Below, in pieces: positions 46,326 through 55,257 of a DNA stretch of 64,000 nt; within the stretch, counting starts at the first letter, position 1; the number at the start of each line of letters is the position of its first letter. The stretch covers positions 2,480,001 through 2,544,000 of the forward strand of contig NZ_CP172346.1 of the NCBI RefSeq assembly GCF_044336245.1, read 5' to 3'. The DNA comes from Schlesneria sphaerica (GTDB lineage Bacteria > Planctomycetota > Planctomycetia > Planctomycetales > Planctomycetaceae). The translations under genes and the position numbers were made by a program. The notes under the pieces are model-generated. The model was not told the DNA's origin. It worked only from the letters and a program-made list of their open reading frames with translations, and did not search any database.

Positions 46326-47210
46326 CTAGGTGACCGGAACTCCAAGCATTTCCAAGGTCTTCACGAGCTGAATTGTGGTCAGCGCCAGTACCAGATCGAG
46401 TGCCAGGATCGCGATAAATGACATGACAAAGGCTTCCGTGGCAGCGCGGCCGACACCTTCTGCCCCGGATCCACAACGAAAACCCCGGTGACAGGCAACG
46501 ATGGCGATCGCCGCCCCGAAACTCATGCTCTTCACAACCCCGGTAATCACATCAAAACCGCTGACGAATCGATCTGAGAAATCCCAGAAGTGATGACCGC
46601 TGACCCCATAAACCTGGGTGCTCACAAACCAGCCCCCGAAAATTCCCACCCCTTCTGCCACCATGGTGAGCGCCGGGATCATTAAGAAGCAGGCCAGAAA
46701 GCGAGGAACCACCAGATACGCCACAGGGTCCGCTCCGAGGGCTTTCAGAGCATCGATCTGCTCGCTGACTTTCATCGTGCCGATCTCCGCAGCGATGGAG
46801 CTTCCGACTCGCCCTGCCAGCATCACGGCCGCCAGCACCGGCCCCAGTTCCTTCACCAGAGTCCCGTTAATGACGGAACCGATGTGAATCTCGAAGTGAA
46901 GCTGACTCAAGGTATCATAGGATTGCACCGCCAGCACCATCCCGATGAACAACCCCGTAATGCAGACAACCGGGACGCTTCGAACGCCCACTTCGTAAAA
47001 GATCGGCCAGAGCACGCGACCGCGCGGAAGTCGTGCAAACAGAAAACCCCAAAGCTGCCAGGTGAAGGTCACCAGATCGCCGATGGCAATGAACAGGTCG
47101 AGCGTCTTCCGTCCAATCCAGTGAACGAAAGTCGGAGTCGCAGGACCAGCTTCCGCGGCAGTCAATGATGTCGACACTCGTGCTTCTCGCGTATTGCCTC
47201 GCAGTGTCAC
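46326..47210 (-). CDS. MlaE-like ABC transporter permease
   Basis: The permease has 294 residues from GTG 47210; GTG 47177 is an alternative. It shows five to six hydrophobic helices and the conserved MlaE residues: FIGMVLAVQSYDTLSQL, ELGPVLAAVMLAGRVGSS and AAEIGTMKVSEQIDALKALG. It belongs to the TIGR00056 family and forms the membrane core of the MCE-type lipid transporter. It is first in the operon, with the ATPase and MCE genes downstream. Outer-membrane lipid transport is inferred from the family. Confidence 0.93.
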   Translation of the reverse strand: MTLRGNTREARVSTSLTAAEAGPATPTFVHWIGRKTLDLFIAIGDLVTFTWQLWGFLFARLPRGRVLWPIFYEVGVRSVPVVCITGLFIGMVLAVQSYDTLSQLHFEIHIGSVINGTLVKELGPVLAAVMLAGRVGSSIAAEIGTMKVSEQIDALKALGADPVAYLVVPRFLACFLMIPALTMVAEGVGIFGGWFVSTQVYGVSGHHFWDFSDRFVSGFDVITGVVKSMSFGAAIAIVACHRGFRCGSGAEGVGRAATEAFVMSFIAILALDLVLALTTIQLVKTLEMLGVPVT

Positions 47211-47822
47211 TCAGCCAGGTGGCGTGACAGCGGTAGAAATAGCCGAAAGCCGAATTTGTGGCGAGTTCACTTTTGCCGCCAGGGATCTGCGTCGTTCCGG
47301 CTGCAGAGAGTCAGTTCCGTCTCGCCGTCATACATGAGCGATCGAGCGACTCAGCATGCCCGTTTTTCGATTTCCGGGGACCATCGCCAGGTCAAATCAA
47401 CACGGGGCCCCGCTGAGATGAACGAAGCTTGAGAGAAAGAGAAGAGGGCGAAACCGATCGAATTGCCTCGGCAAACCGCAAAAATCGGGGCCGGGGACGA
47501 CCGAAGAGAAGGTCTTCCAAACTCATGGCACGTGCGAGCACCGCATGAGACAGGCGATGCCACAGAGCAGACTCTACTGCCCCATTACTACATCATCGCT
47601 TCAGAGTGCATAACATCGCAGGGACAAAGAACTGCGGTCCGGGAATAAACAGCCCGGCGTGATCGAAATCCAGGCTGTTCCAGCCGCAGCGGCCACGCCG
47701 CGCCTGAAGCACGTGCGTGAAACCGCTATGACGACGTTGTACCGTTCCCTGCTCCAGCATCAATTCCGAAGAATGGCTGGTTGAGTGCTGAACATTTCCA
47801 GAACTGCTGTAAACTCTCGAAC
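47211..47822. other. Gene-free interval between bS21 and the Mla operon
   Basis: About 610 bp without a supported gene. An imperfect inverted repeat, AACAGCC near 47646 and GGCTGTT near 47672, lies downstream of rpsU and might end its transcript. The Mla promoter should lie at the left end. Confidence 0.45.
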
Positions 47823-48053
47823 TTATCGATCTGGCTTACCGGCTGGTGCGGAAGGGCTGCCCCCACCGACCATTCGCTGAATCCGTGAACGACGTTCGGC
47901 GCGACGACGGGCACGACGGCGGGTTTCGCTTGGCTTTTCGTAAAATTCACGTCGGCGCATCTCTTTCTTGATGCCCGCATGTTCAACCAATTTACGAAAC
48001 CGCTTCACCGCGTCATTGATTCCCTCATTGTCCCGCAACCGCAACTTAACCAC
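47823..48053 (-). CDS. rpsU: Small ribosomal subunit protein bS21
   Basis: GTG 48053 lies 5 nt after GGGAGG. The 76-residue product has the bS21 pattern: VKLRLRDNEGINDAVKRF, LVEHAGIKKEMRRREFYEKP and RRRARRRAERR. bS21 binds the 30S platform near the anti-Shine-Dalgarno helix and affects initiation. A Gly/Ser/Pro tail of about 15 residues makes it slightly long. The usual rpsU partners (dnaG, rpoD) are absent; it is monocistronic. Confidence 0.95.
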   Translation of the reverse strand: MVKLRLRDNEGINDAVKRFRKLVEHAGIKKEMRRREFYEKPSETRRRARRRAERRSRIQRMVGGGSPSAPAGKPDR

Positions 48054-48617
48054 ACAATCCTCCCATCGGATGTTTTGAGAAATGTTCGCACTTCAGCCTG
48101 TACCGGTACGTACCAAGGCGAGAGCCGGGGAGAAAGTGTAGCAACGCAGCGAGGGTGTGGGAAGCGAAGACATCCCGTAATTCACCGGCAGAGCCCAATT
48201 CAGGGACCCGAATGCGCTTGATCGGGTACGAATCGGCGATTCGCTGCAGAATTACGGAGAATTTATAGATCCCGCAGCGTGGCTGCCACTCTCTGAAGCC
48301 AATTTCTCCGGCTCATTCCTTCAATTCCCGAGAGGCTTTCGGGCGACGGAACAATGATTGCTCCTTCATTCTCACGAGGTTTCACTCGCTGCAACGGCCT
48401 AGAGGAGACGAGGAGTAATCCAAGTTGACCTCTACGAAAGCGCTTTAGGCAGCGCCGATAGCCGAATCAAGACAAACTGGCGCTGAAATCATCCGACCCG
48501 CAGTGACTCGGTCACCTCGAAAAGATAACAAGATGTACACAGACGTTCATGAACCGGGATGTCTACAATAGAGATGAAACTCCGACAGTCACATCTCGTG
48601 CCAGAAAGGACATAGTC
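48054..48617. other. Divergent interval between rpsU and the PP2C gene
   Basis: No supported gene in about 560 bp. The phosphatase frame is open back to ATG 48549, but a ribosome binding site favours GTG 48618. GTACCGGTAC near 48103 is a short palindrome. The rpsU promoter should lie at its left end. Confidence 0.45.
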
Positions 48618-49541
48618 GTGGCAACTTCGCGAATCGAGGACACGCAATGGTTTCGCCCAGCGAAGCCCGACTACGATGAACTTGCGACCAAGTACTTTGG
48701 TGACGAGGCGGTTCGTGTGAAAACGGAGTTCGGCGCCCTGTCTCATCGCGGATTACTCCGAACGAACAATGAAGACCATTATTCGGTCGTTCGGCGATAC
48801 CGAGGTCGTGACGTCCTGCTGACAAACATGCCCACCGACGCCTATCAAGGGAATAGCGATGAAGCTTATTCACTGGCGGTTGCCGACGGGATCGGTGGCG
48901 CCGCCTTTGGCGAACTGGCCAGCATGCTCGCTCTGCAAACGTGCTGGGAGCTGACCGGCAAAGCCTTCAAATGGCACTTCAACCTTTCTCAAGCTGAACG
49001 GATAGAATTGGAAGAAGCCATCAACGTCTACATGCATCTCATCCACCAGCGAATCCAGGATGAAGCCCGTGCCCAGGGTGAGTACCGCGGCATGGGAACC
49101 ACCCTGACCGGGGCTTTGACAGTGGGTTGGGACGCGTTCATCTTCCACGTGGGAGATTCGCGTGCTTACCTGTTCCGGGATGGCAAACTGCACAGGCTGA
49201 CCAAAGACCAGACACTCGCGGAATCCATGCTCGCAGCCGGACTCATCAACTCCCTCGACGAAGCAGCCAGGCGATTCCGGAACACTCTCGTCAGTTGCCT
49301 CGGGGGGAACCTTAATCAGCTCGACGTCGAGACCTCGCATATCGAGCTTGAGGATGGCGACCGCTTGCTCCTTTGCACAGACGGCCTGACTGACATGGCC
49401 AGTGAATCTCACATTTCCCAGATCATGGCCCGAAAGAGCTCAACCCAGGAATCATGCCAGCAACTGATCGATGCAGCACTCGCCGCAGGAGGCCGTGACA
49501 ACGTGACGGTCATTATCGGAGACTACCTGAAGTCTGCGTAA
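48618..49541 (+). CDS. PP2C-family protein serine/threonine phosphatase
   Basis: The 307-residue protein is a metal-dependent phosphatase. Motifs in order are SHRGLLRTNNEDH with a metal-binding Asp, VADGIGGAAFGELAS, GMGTTLTGAL, VGDSRAYLFRDG, LLCTDGLTDM and GGRDNVTVIIGDY. GTG 48618 is chosen because AAGGA lies about 8 nt upstream; ATG 48549 would add 23 residues. No transmembrane segment is seen, so it should act in the cytoplasm, probably reversing Ser/Thr kinase signals. No kinase gene is adjacent. Confidence 0.9.
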   Translation: MATSRIEDTQWFRPAKPDYDELATKYFGDEAVRVKTEFGALSHRGLLRTNNEDHYSVVRRYRGRDVLLTNMPTDAYQGNSDEAYSLAVADGIGGAAFGELASMLALQTCWELTGKAFKWHFNLSQAERIELEEAINVYMHLIHQRIQDEARAQGEYRGMGTTLTGALTVGWDAFIFHVGDSRAYLFRDGKLHRLTKDQTLAESMLAAGLINSLDEAARRFRNTLVSCLGGNLNQLDVETSHIELEDGDRLLLCTDGLTDMASESHISQIMARKSSTQESCQQLIDAALAAGGRDNVTVIIGDYLKSA

Positions 49542-49652
49542 TTCAATGCAGACACGGCAAAGGGCAGGACGACGGGAGACTCCAGGCGACGCGAGTCTAT
49601 AAGAGTGCAGCCCACGAGCGGAGAGAGACCGGCGCTATCGCGCCCGGGAGAT

Positions 49653-49710
49653 AAAGCGTCTCAACCTTAGAAAAGCGTCTCCCATCGTGCCTTGCAAGAT
49701 TCGTTGCAAG
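49653..49710. repeat. Short tandem-like direct repeats beside tRNA-Gly
   Basis: AAAGCGTCTC occurs at 49653-49662 and again at 49672-49681. TTGCAAG occurs at 49692-49698 and 49704-49710. They lie 27-85 bp beyond the 3' end of the minus-strand tRNA-Gly. Confidence 0.5.
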
Positions 49711-49736
49711 TACCAATCTGGAAGAAGCTTGAAAAG

Positions 49737-49807
49737 AGCGGGTGAAGGGAATCGAACCCTCGCCTAAAGCTTGGGAAGCTTTCATTCTACCATTGAACTA
49801 CACCCGC
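49737..49807 (-). tRNA. tRNA-Gly (anticodon CCC)
   Basis: On the minus strand GCGGGTG pairs with CACCCGC as acceptor stem. The anticodon stem AAAGC/GCTTT encloses TTCCCAA, giving anticodon CCC. The T arm, GAGGG-TTCGATT-CCCTT, has one G-T pair. The discriminator is T, normal for glycine; CCA is not encoded. Confidence 0.96.
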
Positions 49808-49878
49808 ATTCGCCGCAACCTACCAACCCTTTACGCAGCGGTCAAGCCGTCATGCGAATCAGAAGGGGCGAAATTCGA

Positions 49879-50703
49879 TCACGACGCATCCAGTTCGCGC
49901 GCACGCTCTGTCGCCGCTTCGACGGCATCCATCAAAACTCCGCGCAAACCGCCTCGCTCGAGTGCATGAATCCCCGCAATTGTGGTCCCCCCGGGGCTCG
50001 TCACAGCATCCTTCAGGGCACCGGGATGGAGACCTGTGGTGAGGACCATCTGCGCGGCACCCAACACGGTCTGGGCAGCCAGCTTCGTCGCCGTATCCCG
50101 AGGCAACCCCATCCGAACGCCACCATCACTGAGAGATTCAATTACCTGATAGACATAAGCCGGCCCGCTTCCGGACAGCCCGGTTACCGCATCCATCAGC
50201 TTTTCCGGCACTTCAACGGCCACGCCCACGTTCGACAGCAGCTTCTGAACAAGAGCCACATCGTCGCTGGTCGCGCTTGCCCCGCGACTCAGCGCGCTGG
50301 CACCGCAGCCGACCAGACTGGGAGTATTGGGCATCACGCGAATCGTTCGAACCTGTTCTCCCAACCCGGCTGCCAGCGTCTTGAGAGTCACCCCTGCAGC
50401 AATGGAGACCACCAATTGACCGGCACCAAGTGACTTCCGAAGATCAGCCATGGCCTGCGTCATCTGCTGTGGTTTGACAGCAAGGAAGATAACCTGAGCT
50501 TCGGTAGCGAGCTGAGCACTGGACGGAGCGAGCCGCCCTCCCGTCTGCTCGACGAATCGCTCTCCGGCAGCAGGATACACGTCACAGGCGACGATTGACG
50601 AGGCAGGTACCGACCCCGCATCCCGAAACCCCTTTGCCAGTGCGGTCGCCATCTGCCCCGCCCCGACAAAGCCGATCGTGAGAGGTTTCGATTCGCCGGT
50701 CAT
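49879..50703 (-). CDS. proC: Pyrroline-5-carboxylate reductase
   Basis: ProC reduces pyrroline-5-carboxylate to proline with NAD(P)H, the final step of proline synthesis. The 274-residue product starts at ATG 50703 after GAGGAG. IGFVGAGQMATALAKG is the Rossmann motif, VIFLAVKPQQM the cofactor loop, and VTGLSGSGPAYVYQVIE with SPGGTTIAGIHALE the C-terminal substrate-binding signature. Length and order are normal. It is monocistronic, and tRNA-Gly lies 72 bp downstream on the same strand. Confidence 0.96.
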   Translation of the reverse strand: MTGESKPLTIGFVGAGQMATALAKGFRDAGSVPASSIVACDVYPAAGERFVEQTGGRLAPSSAQLATEAQVIFLAVKPQQMTQAMADLRKSLGAGQLVVSIAAGVTLKTLAAGLGEQVRTIRVMPNTPSLVGCGASALSRGASATSDDVALVQKLLSNVGVAVEVPEKLMDAVTGLSGSGPAYVYQVIESLSDGGVRMGLPRDTATKLAAQTVLGAAQMVLTTGLHPGALKDAVTSPGGTTIAGIHALERGGLRGVLMDAVEAATERARELDAS

Positions 50704-51076
50704 CGCGTAGTCTCCTCAACAGTGAAATTCAACAGTGATCATCAAAAGCAGTGAGTTCAAAACAGATTACAGCGAGAGTCGCCAAACTCGTCCGTGCAGG
50801 TCCAGGACGGTTTACACAGCCCCCACACAGTGTAGAGGAACAGTGTAGACGAAAGGTGCAACGAGGCGAAATTCGGGCTCACATCTCGGGTAAAACCGTC
50901 CACAAGATTTGAATAACCATTCCCGCGAACAACTCACCCTTCCCGTGGGCTCGGAGGCGTCCACTTCGGCGACAGCAACAGAAAAACCGCAAGCAGCAAT
51001 GCCTGCGGTTTTCCAAGAATTCAGCGGACAGTCTTAAGTGGACCGCCCTGTGACCCAACCTTACGCTATCTGTCTG
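50704..51076. other. Interval between proC and the KAS II-like gene
   Basis: No gene in 373 bp. It contains the terminator at 50983-51012 and the proC promoter. Confidence 0.5.
50983..51012 (-). terminator. Intrinsic terminator of the KAS II-like gene
   Basis: AAAACCGCA-A-GCA pairs with TGC-C-TGCGGTTTT across a 4-nt loop, with one mismatch. On the minus strand it is followed by TCTGTTG after a T run, about 65 nt past the stop codon at 51077. Confidence 0.8.
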
Positions 51077-52366
51077 TCAGACAGCACGAATCACAGCAGC
51101 AGCACTCTGACCCATGCGAGTCCGGTTAACGCTGAGTGCAATCCCGTTGGACATCTTCATCGGCTCATCGTGGACAATGTTCAGCCGGCAAAGTGGATCG
51201 GGAGTGCGATAGTTGAGCGTCATGGGCAATTGACCATGTCGCATTGCCAGCAGGCTACCTGCCAGCTCGACCGCACCGGCTCCAGCGTCAAAATGCCCGA
51301 AGTAACTCTTCAGGGCCGTTACGGGAATCGACTCGGCAATCGTCCCCAGCGACCGGTAGTAGGCACTCGCTTCCGCGACGTCGTCTCGGCGAGTCCCCTT
51401 ACCATGGGCGTTGATATGCCCCAGATCGCGCGGCGTCAGATTCGATCGCTTGAGAGCCGCATCGATCGATCGGGCTAACCCCAGACCGCTCGCACGATTG
51501 GCAGGATCGCTACCATCGCAGCCAGCCCCGACCCCGAGAATCTCGCAGTAGATGGGTGCACCGCGGCGGATCGCATGATCGTACCGTTCCAGCACAAACG
51601 AGGCCGCTCCTTCCCCGGCAACGGTCCCGTCCCGATTCAGGTCGAACGGCCGGCAGGCGTAACGCGGATCGTCACCACGCGAAAGGTTTTCGTACAGATT
51701 CAGCCGTGCAATTTCCAGCGGGTGAATGTACGAACTGCAGGCGCCGACGATCATGGCGTCAGCCGCACCCCGTTCAATCGCTCGCATCCCTTCGGCCAGT
51801 GCCAGAAGAGCGGACGACTCGCAACTGGTGATCGTATTGTTCGGCCCGCGCGCATCGTGTTCGATGGCGACATGGCACGCGGGCATGTTGGGAAGTTGCT
51901 TCAGCAGCCACAAGGGAGCAATCTCGCCGAGACCATCTTCGGCCCAGCCTTCGAACGAAACGCCATCAGCCGTCTGCTGCAGATGCTTCGCCGCATCCGC
52001 CAGCTCTTCCGGTGTCGCGGACATGTGTCCGGCACCGAATTCGACGCCCAGCCGTTCAGGATCGATCGCTCCACGAGGCAACGCCGCATCGGCCATCGCC
52101 ATCGAAGCACTGGCAACACCCAACTGGATGTCGCGTGACATGACCTTCAGAAATTTTCGGTGATAGATGTGCTCGACCGGATCAAAATCGCGGACTTCCG
52201 CAGCCAACTTGGACGGCAAGCCCCCCGAAGGGAACGCCGTTAACAAGTCGATTCCGGAACGTCCGGCAATGAGATTCTGCCAGAACGCATCTTGCCCAAT
52301 GCCAATCGGTGACACCACTCCAACACCGGTGACGACCACGCGGTGGGAATCGGAACCAGCCATCAT
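51077..52366 (-). CDS. KAS II (FabF)-like beta-ketoacyl-ACP synthase
   Basis: The 429-residue protein has the thiolase fold of KAS I/II enzymes. VVVTGVGVVSPIG starts it; the nucleophile Cys lies in GPNNTITSCESSALLAL, where FabF normally has TACASG. HINAHGKGTRRDD and KSYFGHFDAGAG carry the two active-site His. The Cys-His-His set is thus intact but the surrounding residues diverge, so it may serve a specialised pathway and not general fatty-acid synthesis. No acyl carrier protein or other fab gene is adjacent. The start is ATG 52366; ATG 52363 directly follows. Confidence 0.85.
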   Translation of the reverse strand: MMAGSDSHRVVVTGVGVVSPIGIGQDAFWQNLIAGRSGIDLLTAFPSGGLPSKLAAEVRDFDPVEHIYHRKFLKVMSRDIQLGVASASMAMADAALPRGAIDPERLGVEFGAGHMSATPEELADAAKHLQQTADGVSFEGWAEDGLGEIAPLWLLKQLPNMPACHVAIEHDARGPNNTITSCESSALLALAEGMRAIERGAADAMIVGACSSYIHPLEIARLNLYENLSRGDDPRYACRPFDLNRDGTVAGEGAASFVLERYDHAIRRGAPIYCEILGVGAGCDGSDPANRASGLGLARSIDAALKRSNLTPRDLGHINAHGKGTRRDDVAEASAYYRSLGTIAESIPVTALKSYFGHFDAGAGAVELAGSLLAMRHGQLPMTLNYRTPDPLCRLNIVHDEPMKMSNGIALSVNRTRMGQSAAAVIRAV

Positions 52367-53078
52367 CGCCTGACCCCGTAAAAACTTTGACTACGGACTC
52401 CCCGCGCCAAAGAGTTTCCACTCTCGTCCAGCAGTCCTTGCCGCTCGCTGAATATTCAGGTTTCCGGTGCACAAAGGGGACGCGAACAGCGACCTCTTGA
52501 GCCACAGAAGTACACGTGACCTGGTTACACACCCGATCTTGAATTTCTATCGGATTTTGAACCTGATCCAGTCGATACTGTTTCTTCGACGTGGCCTATT
52601 CGGTACACGCCGAACGAACAAACCTTCTTCCTCAGCGGACTGAGCAATTGTTTGTTGAAAACACCTGGAACCAAAAACACCCAAAACACTGCGTATCCGT
52701 CACGAGATTCACGACCTGCTTGAGACCCACTCAAACAAGCCGTCCCAGCGAATCCACGGAACGGACGCCGACAATTTTAGCAATCCCCTTCGCGGTGTGA
52801 TACAGCAAATTTTCAATTTGATCTGAAGAATCAGCAACAAACACTGGCTTGGCTTGCATGGCCTACCGACAACGAGTAGACTGCTCGACCCCGAATGGGA
52901 TTGCGCCTGTTAACTACGGACTCACCCCCATTCAGTCGATAACAGTAAATAATTAATGTATCGGGACTTGGCTCGATTTTGGCTTCGCATGGCGAACTGA
53001 TCCGCGAGCAGTGGTCACGAAAACCGGTAATGCAAATTGGTTCTTCTGCGTCTGGCAGGGAACGACGAGGGTTCTGTC
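52367..53078. other. Gene-free interval upstream of the 39-residue zinc-ribbon protein
   Basis: About 710 bp hold two short open frames on opposite strands, neither with a ribosome binding site or recognisable motif. I see no named RNA or strong hairpin. Promoters for both neighbours must lie here. Confidence 0.5.
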
Positions 53079-53198
53079 ATGGTTTATCGTCCCCGAACGA
53101 AACTGAAGCTGGCTCGCAAGGCCAAACGCTGCCCCAAGTGCAACAAGCTTGTCGGCATGCGTGTGCGCTGCAAAACCTGCCACAAGAAGTTGCGTTGA
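53079..53198 (+). CDS. 39-residue basic zinc-ribbon microprotein, unknown
   Basis: ATG 53079 follows CGAGG by 9 nt. The 39-residue product begins MVYRPRTKLKLARKAKR and contains CPKC and CKTC, ten residues apart, which would form a compact four-Cys zinc site. Nearly half the residues are Lys or Arg. It resembles small zinc-ribbon ribosomal proteins in size and charge, but I cannot match it to bL32, bL33 or bL36. It precedes another small basic gene and gatA on the same strand, so all may be linked to translation. Confidence 0.65.
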   Translation: MVYRPRTKLKLARKAKRCPKCNKLVGMRVRCKTCHKKLR

Positions 53199-53309
53199 TT
53201 ACGCTTGCATCCATCGTCGGCTGTATTCTCACCTGACTGGCGAGATCGCCTGCGGTGAACACGATACGAAATCATTTTCTTCAATCCCGCTTCAAGAAGA
53301 CACTGAAAT

Positions 53310-53510
53310 ATGCCTCGCATTGAACGAGATCGCGAGATTGCTCGCCGACGACACCGTAAGGTCAAAATTCAGAAGCTGGTAGCCAAGTACATCAAGGCCA
53401 CCGCACAGGCCGATAAGGCTGTACTGGCGACCAAAGTTCGTCGGCTCAGCCCTTTCTACAATCTTGAAGAACGCGTCGCAGAAATCAAAGCCGAGCAGGC
53501 CAGCAAGTAA
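53310..53510 (+). CDS. 66-residue basic protein, DUF6800-like
   Basis: ATG 53310 opens 66 residues starting MPRIERDREIARRRHRKVK, with a second block LATKVRRLSPFYNLEER. I recall this pattern from small planctomycete proteins named DUF6800, but could not confirm it. It is predicted to be mostly helical and strongly basic at the N terminus. Its ribosome binding site is weak. It lies 111 bp after the zinc-ribbon microprotein and 129 bp before gatA, in the place often held by gatC, yet it does not resemble GatC. Confidence 0.7.
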   Translation: MPRIERDREIARRRHRKVKIQKLVAKYIKATAQADKAVLATKVRRLSPFYNLEERVAEIKAEQASK

Positions 53511-53639
53511 TTCGGGCTTCGGTTTTCGGGATACTCAAAGCACGGCAAGGCATTGGTCTTGTTCGTGCTTTTTCGTTATTGAGACGAGCTGCGCGGTGTC
53601 GCCCGCACCAGTCTCGACACATCTCATGAGGAACACGCC

Positions 53640-55127
53640 GTGGCTTCTTCGTCGTTGACGAAATTGTCTTTCAGTGAACTGCTCAACCGATTGAACAAGC
53701 GCGAACTCACTTCCGTCGAAGTGACAGAATCGTTTCTCAAAGCAATCCGGCAGCGGGATCCGTCCCTGAACGCGTTTGTGCATGTTGACGAAGAGGAAGC
53801 CCTTCGCCAGGCGAAAGAGATTGATCACAAGCGTGCCTCCGGCCACCCGCTCGGCATCCTCGCCGGGATCCCCGTCGCCACCAAGGACGTACTCTGCACG
53901 AGGGGACAGCCAACGACCTGCGCCAGCCGCATGCTCAAAGGCTTCGTCCCTCCTTACGACGCCTGCGCGATTACAAAGCTGCGTCAGGCCGATGCGGTAC
54001 TCATCGGCAAGACCAATATGGATGAATTCGCCATGGGTTCATCGGGAGAAAATTCTGCTTGGGGAGCAACCCGGAACCCATGGGATATCGAGCGAATTCC
54101 CGGGGGGTCCAGCAGCGGATCTGCAGCGGCCGTCGCGGCCAGAATGGCTCCCGTGGCTCTTGGCAGCGATACGGGTGGTTCCATTCGCCAGCCCGCAGCC
54201 CTTTGCGGCATTGTGGGACTTAAACCGACGTACGGACGGGTCTCCCGCTACGGTCTGATTGCTTACGCCAGCTCGCTCGACCAGGTCGGCCCCTTCGCGA
54301 CAGACATTCAGGGGGCCGCTGCACTGCTTGAGGCCGTGTCGGGACATGACCCACGCGATTCAACCAGCGTGAACCAGCCCGTTCCCGCGTACAGTCAGCT
54401 CTTCGATCAGCCACTCGCAGGGCTGAAGATCGGAATCCCCGCAGAATATTTTTCCGAGGGATTAGATCCAGAAATCGAAGCCTCGGTCCGCCAGGCACTT
54501 AAGGTCTACGAATCCCAAGGTGCACAGCTCAAAGAGATTCATCTCCCTCATTCCAAGTATGCGATCGCGACCTACTACCTGGTTGCGACGTCCGAGGCCT
54601 CCAGCAACCTCGCCAGATACGACGGCGTACACTACGGCCATCGTGCCGCAGGGGACTCGCAGAGCTTGGCCGAGATGTACGAAGCCAGCCGCGGAGAGGG
54701 ATTCGGTGACGAAGTCAAACGACGGATCATGCTCGGCGTGTTCTCGCTGTCCGCTGGTTACGCGGACAAGTTTTACACCAAGGCGTTACAGGTGCGCCGC
54801 TTGATTCGCAATGACTTTGACGCCGCATTCCAGCAGGTCGATGTGATTGCCGGCCCGGTCACACCGACACCCGCTTTCAAGATTGGTGAAAAAACCAAAG
54901 ACCCGCTGGCGATGTATCTGTCCGACATCTACACCATCAGTGCAAACTTGGCAGGGATCCCGGGCATCTCGCTCCCGTGCGGTCTGACAAAATCCGGTCT
55001 TCCTATCGGTCTCCAGTTGCTCGCCCCCCCATTCGCAGAGGTGCGATTGCTGCAGGCCGGCCGAATGCTGGAACGGGAAACCGACTGGCACCTGATGTCC
55101 CCCACGACGATTCAGGATGACATCTAG
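53640..55127 (+). CDS. gatA: Asp-tRNA(Asn)/Glu-tRNA(Gln) amidotransferase subunit A
   Basis: GatA is the amidase subunit that releases ammonia from glutamine to convert Glu-tRNA(Gln) or Asp-tRNA(Asn) to the correct form. The Ser-cisSer-Lys triad is visible: Lys in VATKDVLC near residue 80, and the serines in GGSSSGSAAAVAA and GSDTGGSIRQPA near residues 155-180. The start is GTG 53640. The length of 495 residues is normal. gatB and gatC are not adjacent. The enzyme, with the tRNA-Gln gene in this window, suggests indirect charging of tRNA-Gln. Confidence 0.96.
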   Translation: MASSSLTKLSFSELLNRLNKRELTSVEVTESFLKAIRQRDPSLNAFVHVDEEEALRQAKEIDHKRASGHPLGILAGIPVATKDVLCTRGQPTTCASRMLKGFVPPYDACAITKLRQADAVLIGKTNMDEFAMGSSGENSAWGATRNPWDIERIPGGSSSGSAAAVAARMAPVALGSDTGGSIRQPAALCGIVGLKPTYGRVSRYGLIAYASSLDQVGPFATDIQGAAALLEAVSGHDPRDSTSVNQPVPAYSQLFDQPLAGLKIGIPAEYFSEGLDPEIEASVRQALKVYESQGAQLKEIHLPHSKYAIATYYLVATSEASSNLARYDGVHYGHRAAGDSQSLAEMYEASRGEGFGDEVKRRIMLGVFSLSAGYADKFYTKALQVRRLIRNDFDAAFQQVDVIAGPVTPTPAFKIGEKTKDPLAMYLSDIYTISANLAGIPGISLPCGLTKSGLPIGLQLLAPPFAEVRLLQAGRMLERETDWHLMSPTTIQDDI

Positions 55128-55257
55128 TCCACGGCAAAAAACCGTGTGTGCGGCTGTTCGGTCCAGATTTCTGGCCAAGCTCGGTTGCCGTCCCCTCGTG
55201 GCGACCGACCCCGCGCGTGATTTATCACGGACCGTCAATTGCTGATGGATCGTCCGC

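Noticed and set aside
47351..47563. A 70-codon open frame between rpsU and the Mla operon
   Set aside because: No ribosome binding site, untypical amino acid composition and no family resemblance.
55216..55229. CGTGAT-TT-ATCACG palindrome as a terminator
   Set aside because: A 2-nt loop and a 6 bp stem make a poor hairpin, and its position gives no clear role.
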